From Ziziphus jujuba (Eukaryota; Streptophyta; Magnoliopsida; Rosales; Rhamnaceae), in assembly GCF_031755915.1 (NCBI RefSeq), contig NC_083387.1, positions 1,640,501 through 1,704,500 of the forward strand: a stretch of 64,000 bases of DNA, written 5' to 3'. Of the stretch, positions 40,744 to 53,810 are shown piece by piece. A model generated the notes under the pieces. The model was not told the DNA's origin, searched no databases, and saw only the letters and a list, made by a program, of their open reading frames with translations. The translations under genes and the position numbers were made by a program. Positions within the stretch are counted from its first letter, which is position 1; every line of letters begins with the position of its first letter.

Positions 40744-43717
40744 TTAAAACTTCCTAATTCGAAGCATAAGACAATGGATTTGTACATCTCTGCCTATAAT
40801 GTCCAACACCACTGCATCGGCTTCATCTACGTCCAATAACATCTTCACCTTTGGATGATATGCATTGCATCCTCGGCCTACCGGCCGCCTACGTGTCCAT
40901 CTCGGTGGAAGAACAATACGACTTGCCACATCATCCGGAACATGCCATTGTTTTTCATCTAACACATGATAAATGGACTCAATATAAGCTGCACGATATG
41001 CATCCGCGGTGTAGTAATGAGACCACATGCCATAATGAGCAATTTTGCATTCTCTGCAAGCGGCAATACAATGATCACAAGGATATTGATCAAGATCAAA
41101 GACTTTACATGAGCATGTTTTTGATTGGAGATTAACTATACCCGTCAAACTCCCACCTTCGACAAGAAATTCATGCATATTAACGGCCTTCACACATAGT
41201 TCGGTAGACTCTAAATTTCTTAGTTTGAGTTGCTCTTCCATATGGTCAGTCACAAGCTTCGTTAATTTTGCACCTGCAGTACGTCGCTCATAAAACCACC
41301 TTTGCAGTAAATCCCGTATGTGCTCAATTAATGCTATTATTAGCATCTTTCTATCGTTTAGCAAAATATCATTCAAGCTTTCTACAATATTGGTGGTCAT
41401 GATAGTGTACCTTCTACATGGAAAAAGAGAACTTGCCCACCTTGTAGGGTGTGAGATCCCACATCGGTTGGAAAGGGGAACGAAACACTCCATATAAGTG
41501 GGTGTGGATACCTTTCCCTTATGAGGTCTTTTAAAATCTTGAAGGCTGGGTTGTAAGAGGATTTCCTAGGGCCAAAGAGGACAATATCGCATGCGAGTGG
41601 TCTGGGCTATCACAGATAGTATCAGAGCCGGACCCGGATCGGTGTGCCAGCGAAAACGCTGGGCCCCAAGGGGGGAGGATTATGAGATCCCACATCAGTT
41701 GGAAAGAGGAACAAAATATTCCATATAAGTGGGTGTGGATACCTTTCCCTTGTGAGACCTTTTAAAACCTTGAGGGTTGGGTTGTAAGAGGATTCCCTAG
41801 GCCCAAAGAGGACAATATCACATGCGGGTGGTATGGCCTGTCACATAGGGTCACATGATCGAATGTACTGGGTAGCCCTACTGTTTTTTGCCTCAATTTA
41901 CCCCATATAAAACTTAAAATCTTCAACCAAATATGCACTAGCTGTGAGCATGAAACATTGTATTATTGTTTTATCTTTCGCATGTCCATTTGTTTTAATA
42001 TTTATGCTTATATGGTACGTGCACAGCGCATGGTATGCATTGGGAAAAACTTTGCGTAATCCTTTTTCAATAGCGGGGTGTCTATCACTCACAAACACCA
42101 AATCTGAAAAATCTCCAATGGCATCCTTGAGGTTTTGGAAAAACCATGTATATGCTTGCTCGTTCTCTCCATCTCCAATGCCGAAAACCAAAGGATATAT
42201 TTGCTTATTTCCATCCATACCCGATGCAATATACATGTACCCTTTGCATTTCCCTTTCAATGTAGTTGTATCAACAGCCAATACGGATCTTATGTGGGAT
42301 ATAAATCCCCTAATGCTTGCTCCAATCGCCATAAAGAAATATACAAAACTGTTATTATCGTCTGTTTTGATACGTGTAAGAGTCCTAGGGTTCTTCGACA
42401 CTAACTCATAACAATAGGCAGGCAACTTAGCAAAATTCTCCTCTGAAGATCCCCTAACACTGTTAAGTGCGTACTCTTTACCTCTCCATGCTTTGTTGTA
42501 GCTTATATTCACCTCATATTTCTGCAAAAAATCATGTTGAATTTCTTTAGGTTTGTAAACACATGCAATCCCTTCATATTTAGATTTGTACATTGTCCGA
42601 TAACCCGGCTACTGGCCTGCTTATGCTCTCGATTTACGATATCTAACGAGCAACTGTATACATTATCAAAAATTCTCACAATAAATATTTCTCCATTTTT
42701 AAATGTGGTTGCACGTAGTCACCATTGACAAGTATTTTCCAAGCATACAACCTCATACCGTCGTGTAGTTGATCGTGTCATCTTGAACTCCTTATTGTCA
42801 TGCATGCAATAGATATTCAGTTTATTCTGTAAGTCACGTTTGTTGTGAAATAATTGTCCAACTACAATGCTCTCACAGCCAGTGAACTTTGACGAAAATA
42901 TGGCCATAGAACCACTTCTGTTGCTTGATGATATGTGGTCACTTGTAGCACGATGAACCCTAACATCATCAACTCTTTCATTGTTCATTTCAGGATACAT
43001 ATCATTTTCATTGTCCGGAAACTAATGATCAAAATCTACATTATTATTATCAACATTATCCCCTGCTGCATTGTAATTCTCATCATGATCAATATTATGC
43101 AACTGCTCATACTCCTCATTGTTAGGAAACCGTTCAGCATAGTCACCTCCAACATCAACTCCTTCGTGGATGTTAAATGATGTCCAGACCCCACGAACAT
43201 CAACTTGATCTCTAAACTGAGTTTCTTGAACCATAATTTCCTGAGATGTAGTCTGATTAGGTTCAGTGCTGGAAACTTGTGGTAGACGAATGCCAATTGG
43301 AGGACAAGCAAAAGAATGAAGATTACTCCCACTATCCGAAGCAAAGACTATTTGATGAACATTTCTAGATACATGTTCAATTTTCGAAATCACCTCAACA
43401 TACAATGGAGGCATCATCATTGTCATCCCTCCATTCCTCACGTCTTGAAGAAAGCATTTCACATCCTTATCGCAGCGTATTTTTGTATGATCCAACTTTT
43501 CTGCACATCGTCCATATATCCATTTTAGCTTTAGCAAATATTCATTTCGATCTATCTCAATAGAATTGAAAATCTCATCCTCTAACTCTGATTTTATGCA
43601 TCTCTTGCCGACGAAAACCATTATATTTTTACCATTTCGATATTCCCACTTTCCACCATCATTTTGTACCAATGTTCCATTGTATAAAACCGCAATTACA
43701 ATATCATCATCTTCCAT
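40744..43717 (-). pseudogene. MULE transposase, mudrA-like (copy 2)
   Basis: The start is ATG 43717-43715. Domains in order are: an N-terminal PB1-like segment (IVIAVLYNG...), an acidic stretch, the MuDR DNA-binding domain (around GQLFHNKRDLQNKLNIYCMH, about 42860), the MULE catalytic domain with Asp residues in AVDTTTLKGK and FVSDRHPAI (about 42080-42280), then the C-terminal SWIM finger (CSCKVFDLDQYPCDHC, about 41070-41115) and TAA 40744-40746. It catalyses Mutator transposition. Breaks are stop 43022-43024, TGA 42719-42721, a frameshift between about 42719 and 42593, a stop at 41898-41900 and the TRIM at 41450-41845. The gene cannot encode a full protein. Confidence 0.9.
41450..41845. mobile_element. 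TRIM retrotransposon (terminal-repeat retrotransposon in miniature), 396 bp
   Basis: There are two LTRs of 165 bp (41450-41614 and 41681-41845), the first starting TGTGAGATCCCACATCGG and ending TATCACA. Between them are a primer binding site with TATCAGAGCC (initiator Met tRNA type, about 41621-41630) and a purine tract (AAGGGGGGAGGA, about 41668-41679). The 5-bp target duplication TAGGG (41445-41449 and 41846-41850) is perfect. The second LTR begins TA instead of TG. The element has no coding capacity; it disrupts the MULE transposase. Confidence 0.95.
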
Positions 43718-43844
43718 TTTACTACAAAATTAAATGAATAATGTTAAACTAAATCAATAGATATATAAAAATTTGAATAATACTAAATAAACATATTAAC
43801 TGTATTAAAAAAGTCGATTCTGTTTTTTTCTGCCAAATATAGCG

Positions 43845-43940
43845 TTTTCCTACTGGCGGAAAACTAGCGGAAAACTTACGAAAACTGACAAACTGGAGGA
43901 AAATGGCGGAAGTTCATCTTTTTCGCCAAATTTCCTCCAT
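43845..43940. repeat. Array of near-palindromic TTTTCC-GGAAAA units (MULE copy 2, before mudrA)
   Basis: About five degenerate units (TTTTCCTACTGGCGGAAAAC, GGAGGAAAATGGCGGAA, TTTCGCCAAATTTCCTCC) lie about 130 bp upstream of the mudrA start codon (43717). Together with 34931-35118, each gene of this MULE has such an array just upstream. Confidence 0.7.
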
Positions 43941-44034
43941 ATTTATTGTTTTTCGTGATTTTTCAGTTTTACACAAATTTTCTCCCATTTTCAAACCATA
44001 TGTAACCTAAGTATCTTTAAACTCACATATAGCA

Positions 44035-47000
44035 TGTCAAGACCCATCCAAAATCCCTCACCAGAACCCTAGACAAGCCTTGATTCTAGGGAAACCCTAC
44101 CGGACCCTTCAAAGAAAAAATCCGGCAGAACCTCCCCTAAGGGTTGAACTTACCACAAAATTATCCTGCACAAAAAAACACTTATAGATACATCCCCTTA
44201 TTCCTCCCACCTTACTACAATATATTTCCACAGATTTGCAGCACTCCAAAATAACAATAGAGAATCAATATATGATTCAATAAATATGTGTCCAATCAGT
44301 ATATAGAGCATTATACAAATAATTATGAAATTAATACAGTGACAGATGAAGCAATACAAGATGGAGAGGAAAAAGGGAGGAAAAGCTTCTCTTGGACTTT
44401 CGGAAATGAACTGAGACGTCGAGTTCGTCTCGGACGATCAACGTCTAGTAACCTGAACCTAGGGGAACGAAATTTAAAAACATGAGATACTAATCATCTC
44501 AATGAGGAACCCAATCTACCATACAATAATAATAATAATAAAATGGTAAATAACTTAGTTAATTGATTAATAAGAAATAAGTAAATAAATAATAGGTAGT
44601 TAAAAATAATATTTTTCCTCAAAACCCTCACGATTCACTCAGTTGGAAAAGTTTCCTTTTTAAAATGTTTTACAAAACCCTCTATTTGTATGCCCCGAAA
44701 ACCAAGGAAAACAATTAGTCAATAGTTTTCTAATAAAATACGATAATTCAAGAATCTAAATTTATAATGAAATAAATTGAAATAAAAATAACTTATAACA
44801 TACACTAAATAATTAATGCATGTCATAACAATTAATCCCGAAATATTAATAAAACTCACATTAAAACAATTCATGAAATAATTAAATAATTAAAATAATT
44901 CAATTTATTGAATAATTAAGCAAAGAAAAAAATTAAATCAAATTAAAACCTCTATTTGAAATAAATAATAAAAACAACATTAAATATATTCTTAATTTAA
45001 ATGCAATTTCAAAATAATTATTTTGAAATCCATGTTCTGAAAACCATTTGATGCACCCACTATATACCAGTGGCGCCAACGGTACCCAGCGTCCCAAGGT
45101 ACCGCTAGACAGGAGGTTAAAGAAAAAAACCGACATATGGTCCTGTGGCGTCCCACCGCGTCGCTGCTAACAGGCGTCCCGGCCATGGAGGGGCGGCCTA
45201 CCCTCATCCGATGGCAACCACAGGACAACCCCATAATCACCTGTGCATTATTCACACCTACCTGCGCACTCATCACATCCACCTGCGCGCTAATCATATC
45301 CATGTATAAAGAACACCAATACGTGTATGATGCATCTAAAAATCATAAAATCAATATATTTATTTTCAAATCTCAAAATCTCATAAATACCACCAGGTTT
45401 ATTCCTTCCAATTAAACCCGTAAATTTTCCACAATTCCTTTATAAATCATTGTTATAAATCCATCGTACAATTTCCATCAATTTCATCAATTTAAATATC
45501 CAAATTTTTCAATAGCATAAATATTTTTGAAACATAATAAATTAAATCAATATTTCTTTTTCAAATATTCAAAAACCAATTTGAATCAAATATGTCATTT
45601 AAACCTCATAAAATCCACAATAATCAAAATTCTCATAAATATACATTTCAAACACATAATAAATCCATCAATGAAATTATCAATAATTTAAAATAAATAT
45701 TCCTTCAATTCCTCAAAATTCAAAATATAATTAAATTCCACAATTCATCAATATATAAATACATTTTTATAAAACATAAATAAATTCACAATTAAATTCA
45801 ACAACAACTCAAATAAAATTAAATTCACAATTTTTTTTTTAAATTGGATTTCATAAAAATAAAATCTCCATAATTTATCAAAATCAAATATGCTTAAATG
45901 CACATATACATTTCAATTTATTCAAAAATTGCTATCAAAATTTCAAATATAATTTTACTAAATATTTAATACATAAATATTAAATCCAAACATTTAATTA
46001 TCACAAAATAAATATAATTTAACACCCGAAAATAATTTTGAAGGTGGATCACTCACCTCGAGCACGCAATTAACCCAAGATCTTCCATGGGATCAATTCC
46101 ACGACGCACACATACTCCTAGAACAACAACATTATACAACTCAAATAAATTAATATTTTATTCGGGTAAATAATATCCGGTACCGGGGAGGTTTAACACA
46201 AACGTTAACCAAAATTTATGAGTAATACACCGAATCAAAGCTTGTGAAACGAGGATTACGAATCTGGTCTTACTTCCCGGAGATCGGACCAGAGCTGGCC
46301 GGAATCTATCGGAAAAGCTCTCGGATTTTAGACCTTCGATTCTCACAATCCGTTAAGAATTGAGGAAAGTAGACACCAGATTTGGGTTCAGAGGGTCGAA
46401 ATTAGTGGGGAAGGATGGGCGATGCAACTGGAAACTCCCCGGAAAGTCGATTTCCCGACGAGCCGCCGTGGTCACCAGAATCCGCCATCGCCGGCGGCAT
46501 GTTCGGTGGCCACTGGCCGTGATTTTTGGTGGGAAGGTAGATCGGGGACTGGGTGACTCAATGGGATCGGTGGTGAGGCAAACGGAGGTTGGAATGGAGA
46601 GAAATCTGGGTTTAATGTAATCGGCGCTGCCGCCGAAAAAAATCTCAATCTGGGCGTGTCGGCGGTCGGTTGGCCGTGATGTTTGGCTGGCTGGCCGGTG
46701 CGCGTCAAGGTGGGGTGGCGCGCGTACTGTTCTGGTGGCCAGAACTGGGTGAAAGGTGGTTGGCCGGTTGGGTTTCTCTCTCTAGAGCTCTCTTTCTCTC
46801 TCTCCTCCCCTCTTTCTCTCTCCTTCCCCAGCTCAGGTGTTTTGGCCAAAATAAAAGCCACCCATGGGTGATACTATTCACTCACGGGATTGGCTGAAAA
46901 TACGACACGTGGCACACACTGTTCACTCAAGTCAAAATATATTAAAATATTACGGTATTCGGAAGATTTAAGCGTGCCGCTAGTCTATAAACTTGTATCA

Positions 47001-47314
47001 ATGAGTACTTCACAACTATGCATGAGTCAAAGCTCAATTTTGCACGAACAAAAAGTCAACTCCGGCACCCCTTGGACAGTTTGGACCTCAACTTGTTTTG
47101 CTCATAACTTTCAAATTGTAACTCTGTTTTTAATGTGCTACTAGTTTATGGACTCATGACAACATGTACTTCGTAACGGTACCTCGGTCAATATGAAATT
47201 CCATCAGGAGCAAAAAGTCAACATTTGATCCCTTCTCGGTCAACGACGGTCAAACTCGGTCAACCTTGGTCAGATTTTAGAAATTTCCGATGTACTTCGG
47301 GACGGGGTGTTACA
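44035..47314 (-). mobile_element. Solo LTR B, Ty3/Gypsy (probably Tekay/Del-like), 3.28 kb
   Basis: It begins TGTCAAGACCCATCC and ends GGACGGGGTGTTACA, so it has TG...CA ends. TAGCA (44030-44034) and TAACA (47315-47319) are a 5-bp target duplication with one mismatch. No polyprotein or second LTR is present. The inverse starts TGTAACACCCCGTCCC, a frequent start of long-LTR plant chromoviruses (Tekay/Del); the family call is inference. Open frames at 45137, 46360-46897 and nearby are GC-rich LTR segments. It lies between the mudrA start and the right TIR of the same MULE. Confidence 0.82.
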
Positions 47315-47640
47315 TAACAGCTCATAAATTAATTTCTTACATACCCATATTAAATAAAAATCTTAAAATTTCCAAAACTAACAAAAAATATAAGAAAAAG
47401 GATAAAAAAAAAATACATATCCATATTTCCTCAATTTTATCTAATAAGAAAAAAGATAAAAAAATTTACCTGAGTTTAGTTTCAGAAATGAGAAAATACA
47501 AGAAAATGAGAGTGAGAGTATATCAGATGCAAAGAGTGTTCGTGGCTTGTTAGAGAAACCCTTGCACAAAACATGAACGGGTGTGTAGAGGACGAAGGAA
47601 AGGATAAGAAAAAACATATTGCATAATTTTCAATTTGGTT

Positions 47641-47741
47641 AAGGGTATTTTTGTCCCAAAATGGCTAATTTTTTTAAAAGAAAAATTTTTACTATTCTTC
47701 AAAAAGCGTATTACGGAGTGATTAGTTTTCAAAAAAAATCC
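47641..47741. repeat. MULE copy 2 right terminal inverted repeat
   Basis: Inverted, it starts GGATTTTTTTTGAAAACTAA and then TTTTTGAAGAATAGTAAAAA. It is followed by TAACTTTAA (47742-47750), the right target duplication. Confidence 0.75.
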
Positions 47742-47750
47742 TAACTTTAA

Positions 47751-49631
47751 CTTGGGGACCAAGATGCGCTCTTTTTACCGTAACTGGGGACCAAAATGTG
47801 ACAAGTTTGCTAATTTTTTGGGCCCAAAAGATCAGAAAAACTAGTAGACAGAAAAGAAAACTTGAGAAAGAATAAGGAAACAGCGGAAGGAAGTACCACG
47901 GTCCATGGGAAAAAAGGCATTATCCTACAACAGCCAACAAGAATCCTAACCGTGCTGCAGCTTTGGGCAGATATATGGGGTGGCCAAATGTTCTAGAGGT
48001 TCAGGGTCATAGCAAAAGGTGCTAAGGAAGCACATGCAGTTGAGTATTAAGCCTGCATGGTTAAGGAAATTTTGTTTCTCATCCATAATCCATTAAATGA
48101 CAGTTGAATTTTGAAAAGAAACTCGCCAGAACTTTGTTTCACCTCCCAGTACTTTTTATTGTTGTATATGTATTAGCTTACCAATGAGTGATGATATATT
48201 GCGCAAGGGGCAGTTTCTGATTCAAGGACCAGATGTTACCATGCTTGAGATCTTAATATATATGTCGGTGTCTGTCCCTCCTAATAGCATTTTGAGACTG
48301 AAATCAAATTAGGACAGAGTGGTAAATCTATTGATTAAATAATAGGAAGATCAAACTGATAGAGATAAAGAACAGTTGGAGTATGTTGAGGAAGATTGGA
48401 TGATGGTATTCAGTAATTTTGGAGTTTCAGAACAGATTCAACTACAACTTTGAAAGTGTTTCGTTTACTAGATGCGCTGCAAGGCTGTTTCAGAATTGTA
48501 TAAGAGATTTAATTAAATAGGTAAACAAACTACTCTCAGCCTAGACTCTACGGGGACTAATCTTATTTATTTATTTATTTATTATTATTATTATTTTGCC
48601 TCGGAACCCTAAATAATAAATAATCAACTAAAAACATTTTCAATTATATTTTTTATTTTAAAGAACATAATTATTAAAATAGAGATTATGAAAATTTTTA
48701 AATAATAAAAAGTAAGATTTTTTTATCAAACTTTAAAGTTTGTATAATAATTTTTTTATTTTACATTTTCTCATAAACAATTATATTTTATATTTTCTCT
48801 CTCTTTTTTTCTCCTCTTCCACGACAATATTTAAAAACCTACACGATAATATTTAAAAAAATTACAATATAAAATTATAATTAATAAATTAATTAAAATT
48901 ATGCATAAAAATTATAAAATTATAAACTAAATGTTTTATGTAGAAAAAGGAGTTTGGCTTTCTATATTTAAATAATTAAATTTTGTTTTTTAGTTTAGTT
49001 TTTTAATTAAAAAATCCATTCAAATTATAAAAATAAGATATAAATTTTTATTTAAAATAAAGAATATAAAGCTTTTAAAAGGTTTGTTGAAAATGCGACG
49101 GTTAAATTTGGCTGATTTTGATTTGTTCGGTAGCACAATTTATTTGGCATGCCCTGTGCATTGCATATAAATTAAATTTGTACAGTTATATAATGAAAAA
49201 CAATTTTTTTCATCCATTCATCTAGAAAAAGAATACAAGCACCGCGTGTGACATGGATGAAGAGGAAGTTTCATAGCTCCTTGGCAGGACAGGTGTTGGA
49301 AAAGACCCATTTTGATGCATCAAAATAGTTATATATATATATATATATATATATTTTGAAAATATTTACAACAAGCTATTCCCAACTGATCCTGGAATCT
49401 TTCTGTGCCAATGAATAGCACAGAACTTTTAACTTGAATAATTGAATAATTGTTATTATTGCCATTGATAAGATGGGTTGAAAGTGAAGTGATGTATGAT
49501 AAATAATGGAAAAAAACAAGCCATTGCCGGCCAGTGCGAGATGATCATCAACCAAATGCAGTGCATCTGACCCAACTTTTCTAGATTCAGAGGCTCAGGA
49601 CCCTTTTGACCAGTTTTCTTGTATTTTTAAA

Positions 49632-49673
<42 letters not shown>

Positions 49674-50330
49674 CTACTTTTTTTACAAATCAACTTGCCA
49701 CTAGACATCTGTTTTTAACCTCTAAAAAAAATTTCCAAAACCGTTTTTCAATCCTTTCAACCTGTAGTTTCCGTTTGCCACTAAATCCAAGGCGTTTTGC
49801 AACCACCTCTTCTACCAAATTCTTAATGAAAATCAATCCTACCATAGCCTTATTGTAACTTGTAGACCCAAAAAAAATACCTAGCAAAACTAATAATTTG
49901 TTATGAGAATGAAATTTTTTTTCTCTTAATTTAGGAAATTATAAGGGCATACTTAACTTTTTTTTTTTTAATCCCCTTTATAAAGAAGCCATATTAAACT
50001 TAAATTTAATGGAAAGGCGAAAGTTAAGGGGCGTGGATTGGCTCACAAAACCAATAACCAATGAAAGCAAAAGATAGGAATTAATGTATTAAGCACCCAA
50101 ACCCATTAATTCAATGTTTCCTTTTTAATCTTAAATAAATCGGGAAGGGAAAAAAAATTTACCAGAACAATAATAATATTCACACGTGCGATGAGGATTA
50201 AAAAGATTTAAAAGAAATATCTGAAAATCTAAAAAATTCAAGTTCCAATCCAAGTCTCGTATTCAAAAATAAAAATTAAAGAAGAAAAATAAAAGTTTCA
50301 ACCAAGTCCACGGCACGTACAAGCGGCTCT
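47751..50330. other. AT-rich spacer between MULE copy 2 and the ethylene receptor pseudogene
   Basis: No gene is recognised. TA microsatellites lie at about 49330-49354 and 49636-49668, and an ATTT repeat at about 48564-48584. A moderately GC-rich patch at about 47880-48070 has no open frame with a known domain. Confidence 0.6.
49636..49668. repeat. TA dinucleotide microsatellite
   Basis: This is an alternating TA run in intergenic DNA. Confidence 0.85.
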
Positions 50331-51457
50331 TTGAATTCGTGCGTCGCCTTCTTGTCCGTGATGCTTTTGCCAATTTGCCTCTTTTCTCTCTCGCTCTTTT
50401 CCTCAAAGCCTTCCATTTTACTCTTCATTTGGCATCCGCCACTTCTTTTCTTCTTCTTCAAATGCTATTCAACGCCAACCACATCTCGTCTTAGCAAAAC
50501 CAGCATATGGATCAGATCATCTGCTCAATGCTTACTAATTGATTTCTGGCCCTTCACTCTGTCTTCTTAGCTTGGTAATGAAAAATATATATATAATATT
50601 TCTTTTTTTGTTGTTCTTTGTTTTTTTTTTTTTTTTTTGGTTCTTTTTATGTTTTATGTAGATGAATAAGCTTATAATGACGGTATTTTCTATGCGTTTG
50701 TATGGGGTTCTCGTTTCATTTGTAGAGTTTGGAGGTTTATCTGCTTGTGTTTAACTAATTTTGGAACTCAATTTGTTAAAATAATCTTACTTTATTGTCT
50801 AAATTTTTAATTTTTCTGAAAATTTTGTGATTAGCCTCATTTATTTGCGTAAAAATTGAAAATCTTATAGCTTTATCAACGATTAACGGGAAAAATAATC
50901 GTTTGTAAATTTATAAACTATGAGTGAATTTTTAGTGGGATTATTATCTTCTAAGGCTTCTTCAATTTTTTATTTAATAGGAATAATAATAATAATAATA
51001 ATTAAAAAAAAAATCTTCTTTCTAATGTTGATGAAAACCATGTCTCATTATAATTGTTTTGAGAATATTTCGGTGAAAAAAGAAGATTTTTCTGTGATTT
51101 TAATTGAAACAACAACGTTTTGTAAAGAACGTCCTTGGAACATGCTCGAAGATCAAAGCATTTTTCATAGAATTGCTTATGCTGAAACATGTGAGGTCCT
51201 AAGTAAATAATGTTGTAGAAAGTTCAATGATAGTTTAACTTTAATGTACTACCATTGAATTACTCAAGATAAATGACTTTGTATAATTGCATAAGATTAT
51301 CTTCAAGTAATTACAAACATATCCACTCTGTAAGCGAGTACAGACTTTATAGAAGGTTTATATTTAGAATAGTTATATCTACTTTGTTAACTTATATTTT
51401 CTGACTGTTTGCTGTTATAAATCTATTTTCTGTCATTCTCAGATCTATCAAGACAGA
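50330..51457 (+). promoter_or_regulatory. 5' leader of the ERS1-type gene with a probable leader intron
   Basis: A pyrimidine-rich transcribed-looking stretch (about 50340-50574) ends in CTTG|GTAATG (donor 50575). A CATTCTCAG acceptor ends at 51442, 15 bp before the start codon at 51458. This fits the leader intron commonly seen in plant ethylene receptor genes. The open frame at 50920-51210 lies in that intron and is not considered real. Confidence 0.55.
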
Positions 51458-53749
51458 ATGGAGTCCTGTGATTGTATTGACACACAATGGCCCCCTGATG
51501 AACTTCTGGTGAAATATCAATACATATCCGACATCTTAATTGCCCTTGCATATTTCTCCATTCCCCTGGAGCTTATATATTTCGTTCAAAAATCTGCATT
51601 CTTCCCCTACAGATGGGTGCTTATGCAGTTTGGTTTTTTCATTGTCCTCTGTGGAGCAACCCACTTCATAAAATTGTGGACGTTCTCTATGCACTCTAAA
51701 GCTGTTGTTGTGGTGATGACAGTTGCAAAGATTTCATGTGCTATAGTTTCGTGTGCAACTGCATTAATGCTTGTTCACATTATACCTGACTTGTTGAGTG
51801 TCAAAACTCGGGAATTGTCTCTCAAGAACAAGGCTGAAGAGCTTGACAAGGAGATGGGCATTATTCTGACTCAAGAAGAAACTGGAAGGCATGTTAGAAT
51901 GCTGACTCACGAAATTAGAAGCACACTCAACAGACATAAGATATTGAACACCACTCTTGTTGAGCTTGGTAGGGCTTTAGGCCTGGAGGAATGTGCATTG
52001 TGGATGCCATCTGGAACTGGTTCGAATCTAGAACTTTCTCATACTCTAAATTACCAAATTCAAGTTCGGTCGTCTGTCCCAATAAACCTTCCAATAGTCA
52101 ATGAAGTTTTCAATAGTGCTCAAGCAATGTGTATTCCCTACACCTGCCCACTGGCAAGGATCAGACCACTTGTGGGAAGATACATGCCGCCAGAGGTTGT
52201 CGCTGTACGTGTACCACTTTTAAATCTCTTAAATTTCCAAACGAATGATTGGCCTGATCTCTCAGCAAAAAATTATGCAATCATGGTTTTGATTCTTCCA
52301 ACGGATGGTGCTAGAAAATGGAAGGACTACGAATTAGAACTTGTTGATGTTGTTGCAGACCAGGTTCTTTGCTTCTTTCCTTCTTGGTTTCCGCTGTATT
52401 AGATGTCATATTGGATCACTTTTTTTTCTTTCCTGATGCTTGCATAAAATTAAGTTTTAGTTGCTTTTTAGTTCTTGGATTAATTGTATAGTATTCTGCC
52501 ATTAATTTCCATGACTTGTGTTATGGAAGATATCAATTGACATTTATTCCTTCATATATACATATTTACTGCAAAAGTTTGTAGGAAAATTGTTTACTTG
52601 GGCTTGGGCTAGAGAGGTTAAAGAGTCGGTTGTTGTTGTTAAGATAGGTTCTAAGTTCAGATCCCTCTTAATGAGGGTGAGAAAGAAACTGATGGAAGTA
52701 CTTAAGTCTTCGGAATGTTTGGTTGTTAATTATGCCATAGTTTTTCCTTATCCTACTTTTTACTCCTGAGAAATTCCAATGTCTGGTTATAGCTATGAAA
52801 CCGGACTTTAATTATAGGTTTTTCTTTCTTGATTTGAATAATTTTCCATCTCTTTGTTTTTCACTGATTGTGTTCCTCTCTTCTGTTTTCTCTGATCATA
52901 ATCCATTTTCTTTCTAACTTCTAATTCATGAAACATTTACCTAATATGCTTAATGCATTTGAAGGAACAATTCCCAGAATAGTATTCAAGTAATGCTGAT
53001 TTAACATTCTTTTCACAAAGGTAGCAGTTGCTCTTTCACATGCAGCTATTTTGGAAGAGTCTATGCAAGCCCGTCAGCAGCTCGTGGACCAGAATCTTGC
53101 TTTAGATCGAGCTCGACGAGAAGCAAAAACAGCAATCCATGCTCGCAATGATTTTCTTTCAGTCATGAACCATGAAATGAGAACTCCGATGCGTGCAATC
53201 ACTGCATTGTCTTCACTTCTTTTAAAGAATGACCTAACTCCAGAGCAGAGGGTTATGATAGAGACAGTATTAAAAAGTAGTAACCTTTTGGCAACCCTTA
53301 TTAATGATGTTTTAGATCTTTCTAGACTTGAAGATGGAAGCTTAGAATTAGATATTGGAACATTCAACCTTCATGGAGTTTTCAGAGAGGAAACCATTCA
53401 AGGTTCTGGACTTCAACTTAAAGAAATAAATTCTTAAAAAGCCTTGTTTTTATGGTACTTACATGCAAAATCTTCTAATGACAGGTTGTTAATTTGATTA
53501 AACCAGTTGCATCTGTAAAAAAGTTACCAGTGACTGATTCTGGCCCCAGATTTACCTTTCTATGCTATTGGTGATGAGAAACGACTCATGCAAACTCTCT
53601 TAAATATTGTTGGTAATGCTGTGAAGTTTACAAAAGCAGGTTCTGTTTCGATTATCGCAGCTATTGCAAAACCAGAATCTATAAGAGATTGGCGACCCCT
53701 TGAATTTTACCCAGTATCAAGTGAAGGCCACTTCTACGTTCAAGTTGAG
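51458..53749 (+). pseudogene. ERS1: Ethylene receptor ERS1-type, truncated and frameshifted
   Basis: Exon 1 (51458-52363) encodes the ethylene-binding part, with MESCDC, three membrane segments (about 23-43, 54-74, 89-111) and CGATHF holding the copper-ligand Cys/His, then the GAF domain. Exon 2 (53021-53389) holds the histidine-kinase phosphoacceptor region with NHEMRTPM. Exon 3 (53485-53749) holds the N-box (DEKRLMQ...GNAVKFT). Defects are: the donor after 53389 reads GA instead of GT; a frameshift in exon 3 after about 53535; and the G1, F and G2 boxes are missing because the sequence switches to duplicated fumarase near 53810-53970. ERS1 lacks a receiver domain, so little more than the ATPase end is lost. 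A truncated transcript of exon 1 could still be made. Confidence 0.9.
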
Positions 53750-53810
53750 GTTAATGTCTATGCATTACAGTGAGAAAATTGTGTTTTCATGATGTTTCAG
53801 ACTTCACTTT

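Larger units (their letters stand above)
31170..47741. mobile_element. MULE copy 2 with both terminal inverted repeats, 16.6 kb including later insertions
   Basis: The left end is GGTTTTTTCGAAAACTAGCC and the inverse of the right end is GGATTTTTTTTGAAAACTAA. Both continue with similar sequence, including TTGAAGAATAG and an A/T-rich stretch, for about 100 bp. A near-perfect 9-bp target duplication flanks the element. Inside are a leader region, a DUF1985-type pseudogene (+) and a mudrA pseudogene (-), convergent as in maize MuDR. Later insertions are two solo LTRs and a TRIM. Removing them leaves about 9.4 kb. It is in mirror orientation to copy 1 across the fumarase/EXORDIUM island. Confidence 0.85.

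Noticed and set aside
41450..41845. Tandem repeat or SINE instead of a TRIM
   Set aside because: The two 165-bp units are separated by a tRNA-Met-type primer site and a purine tract and are flanked by a perfect 5-bp duplication, which fits a TRIM only.
50920..51210. 96-residue open frame upstream of ERS1
   Set aside because: It lies within the probable leader intron, starts in low-complexity (ATA)n sequence and has no recognisable family.
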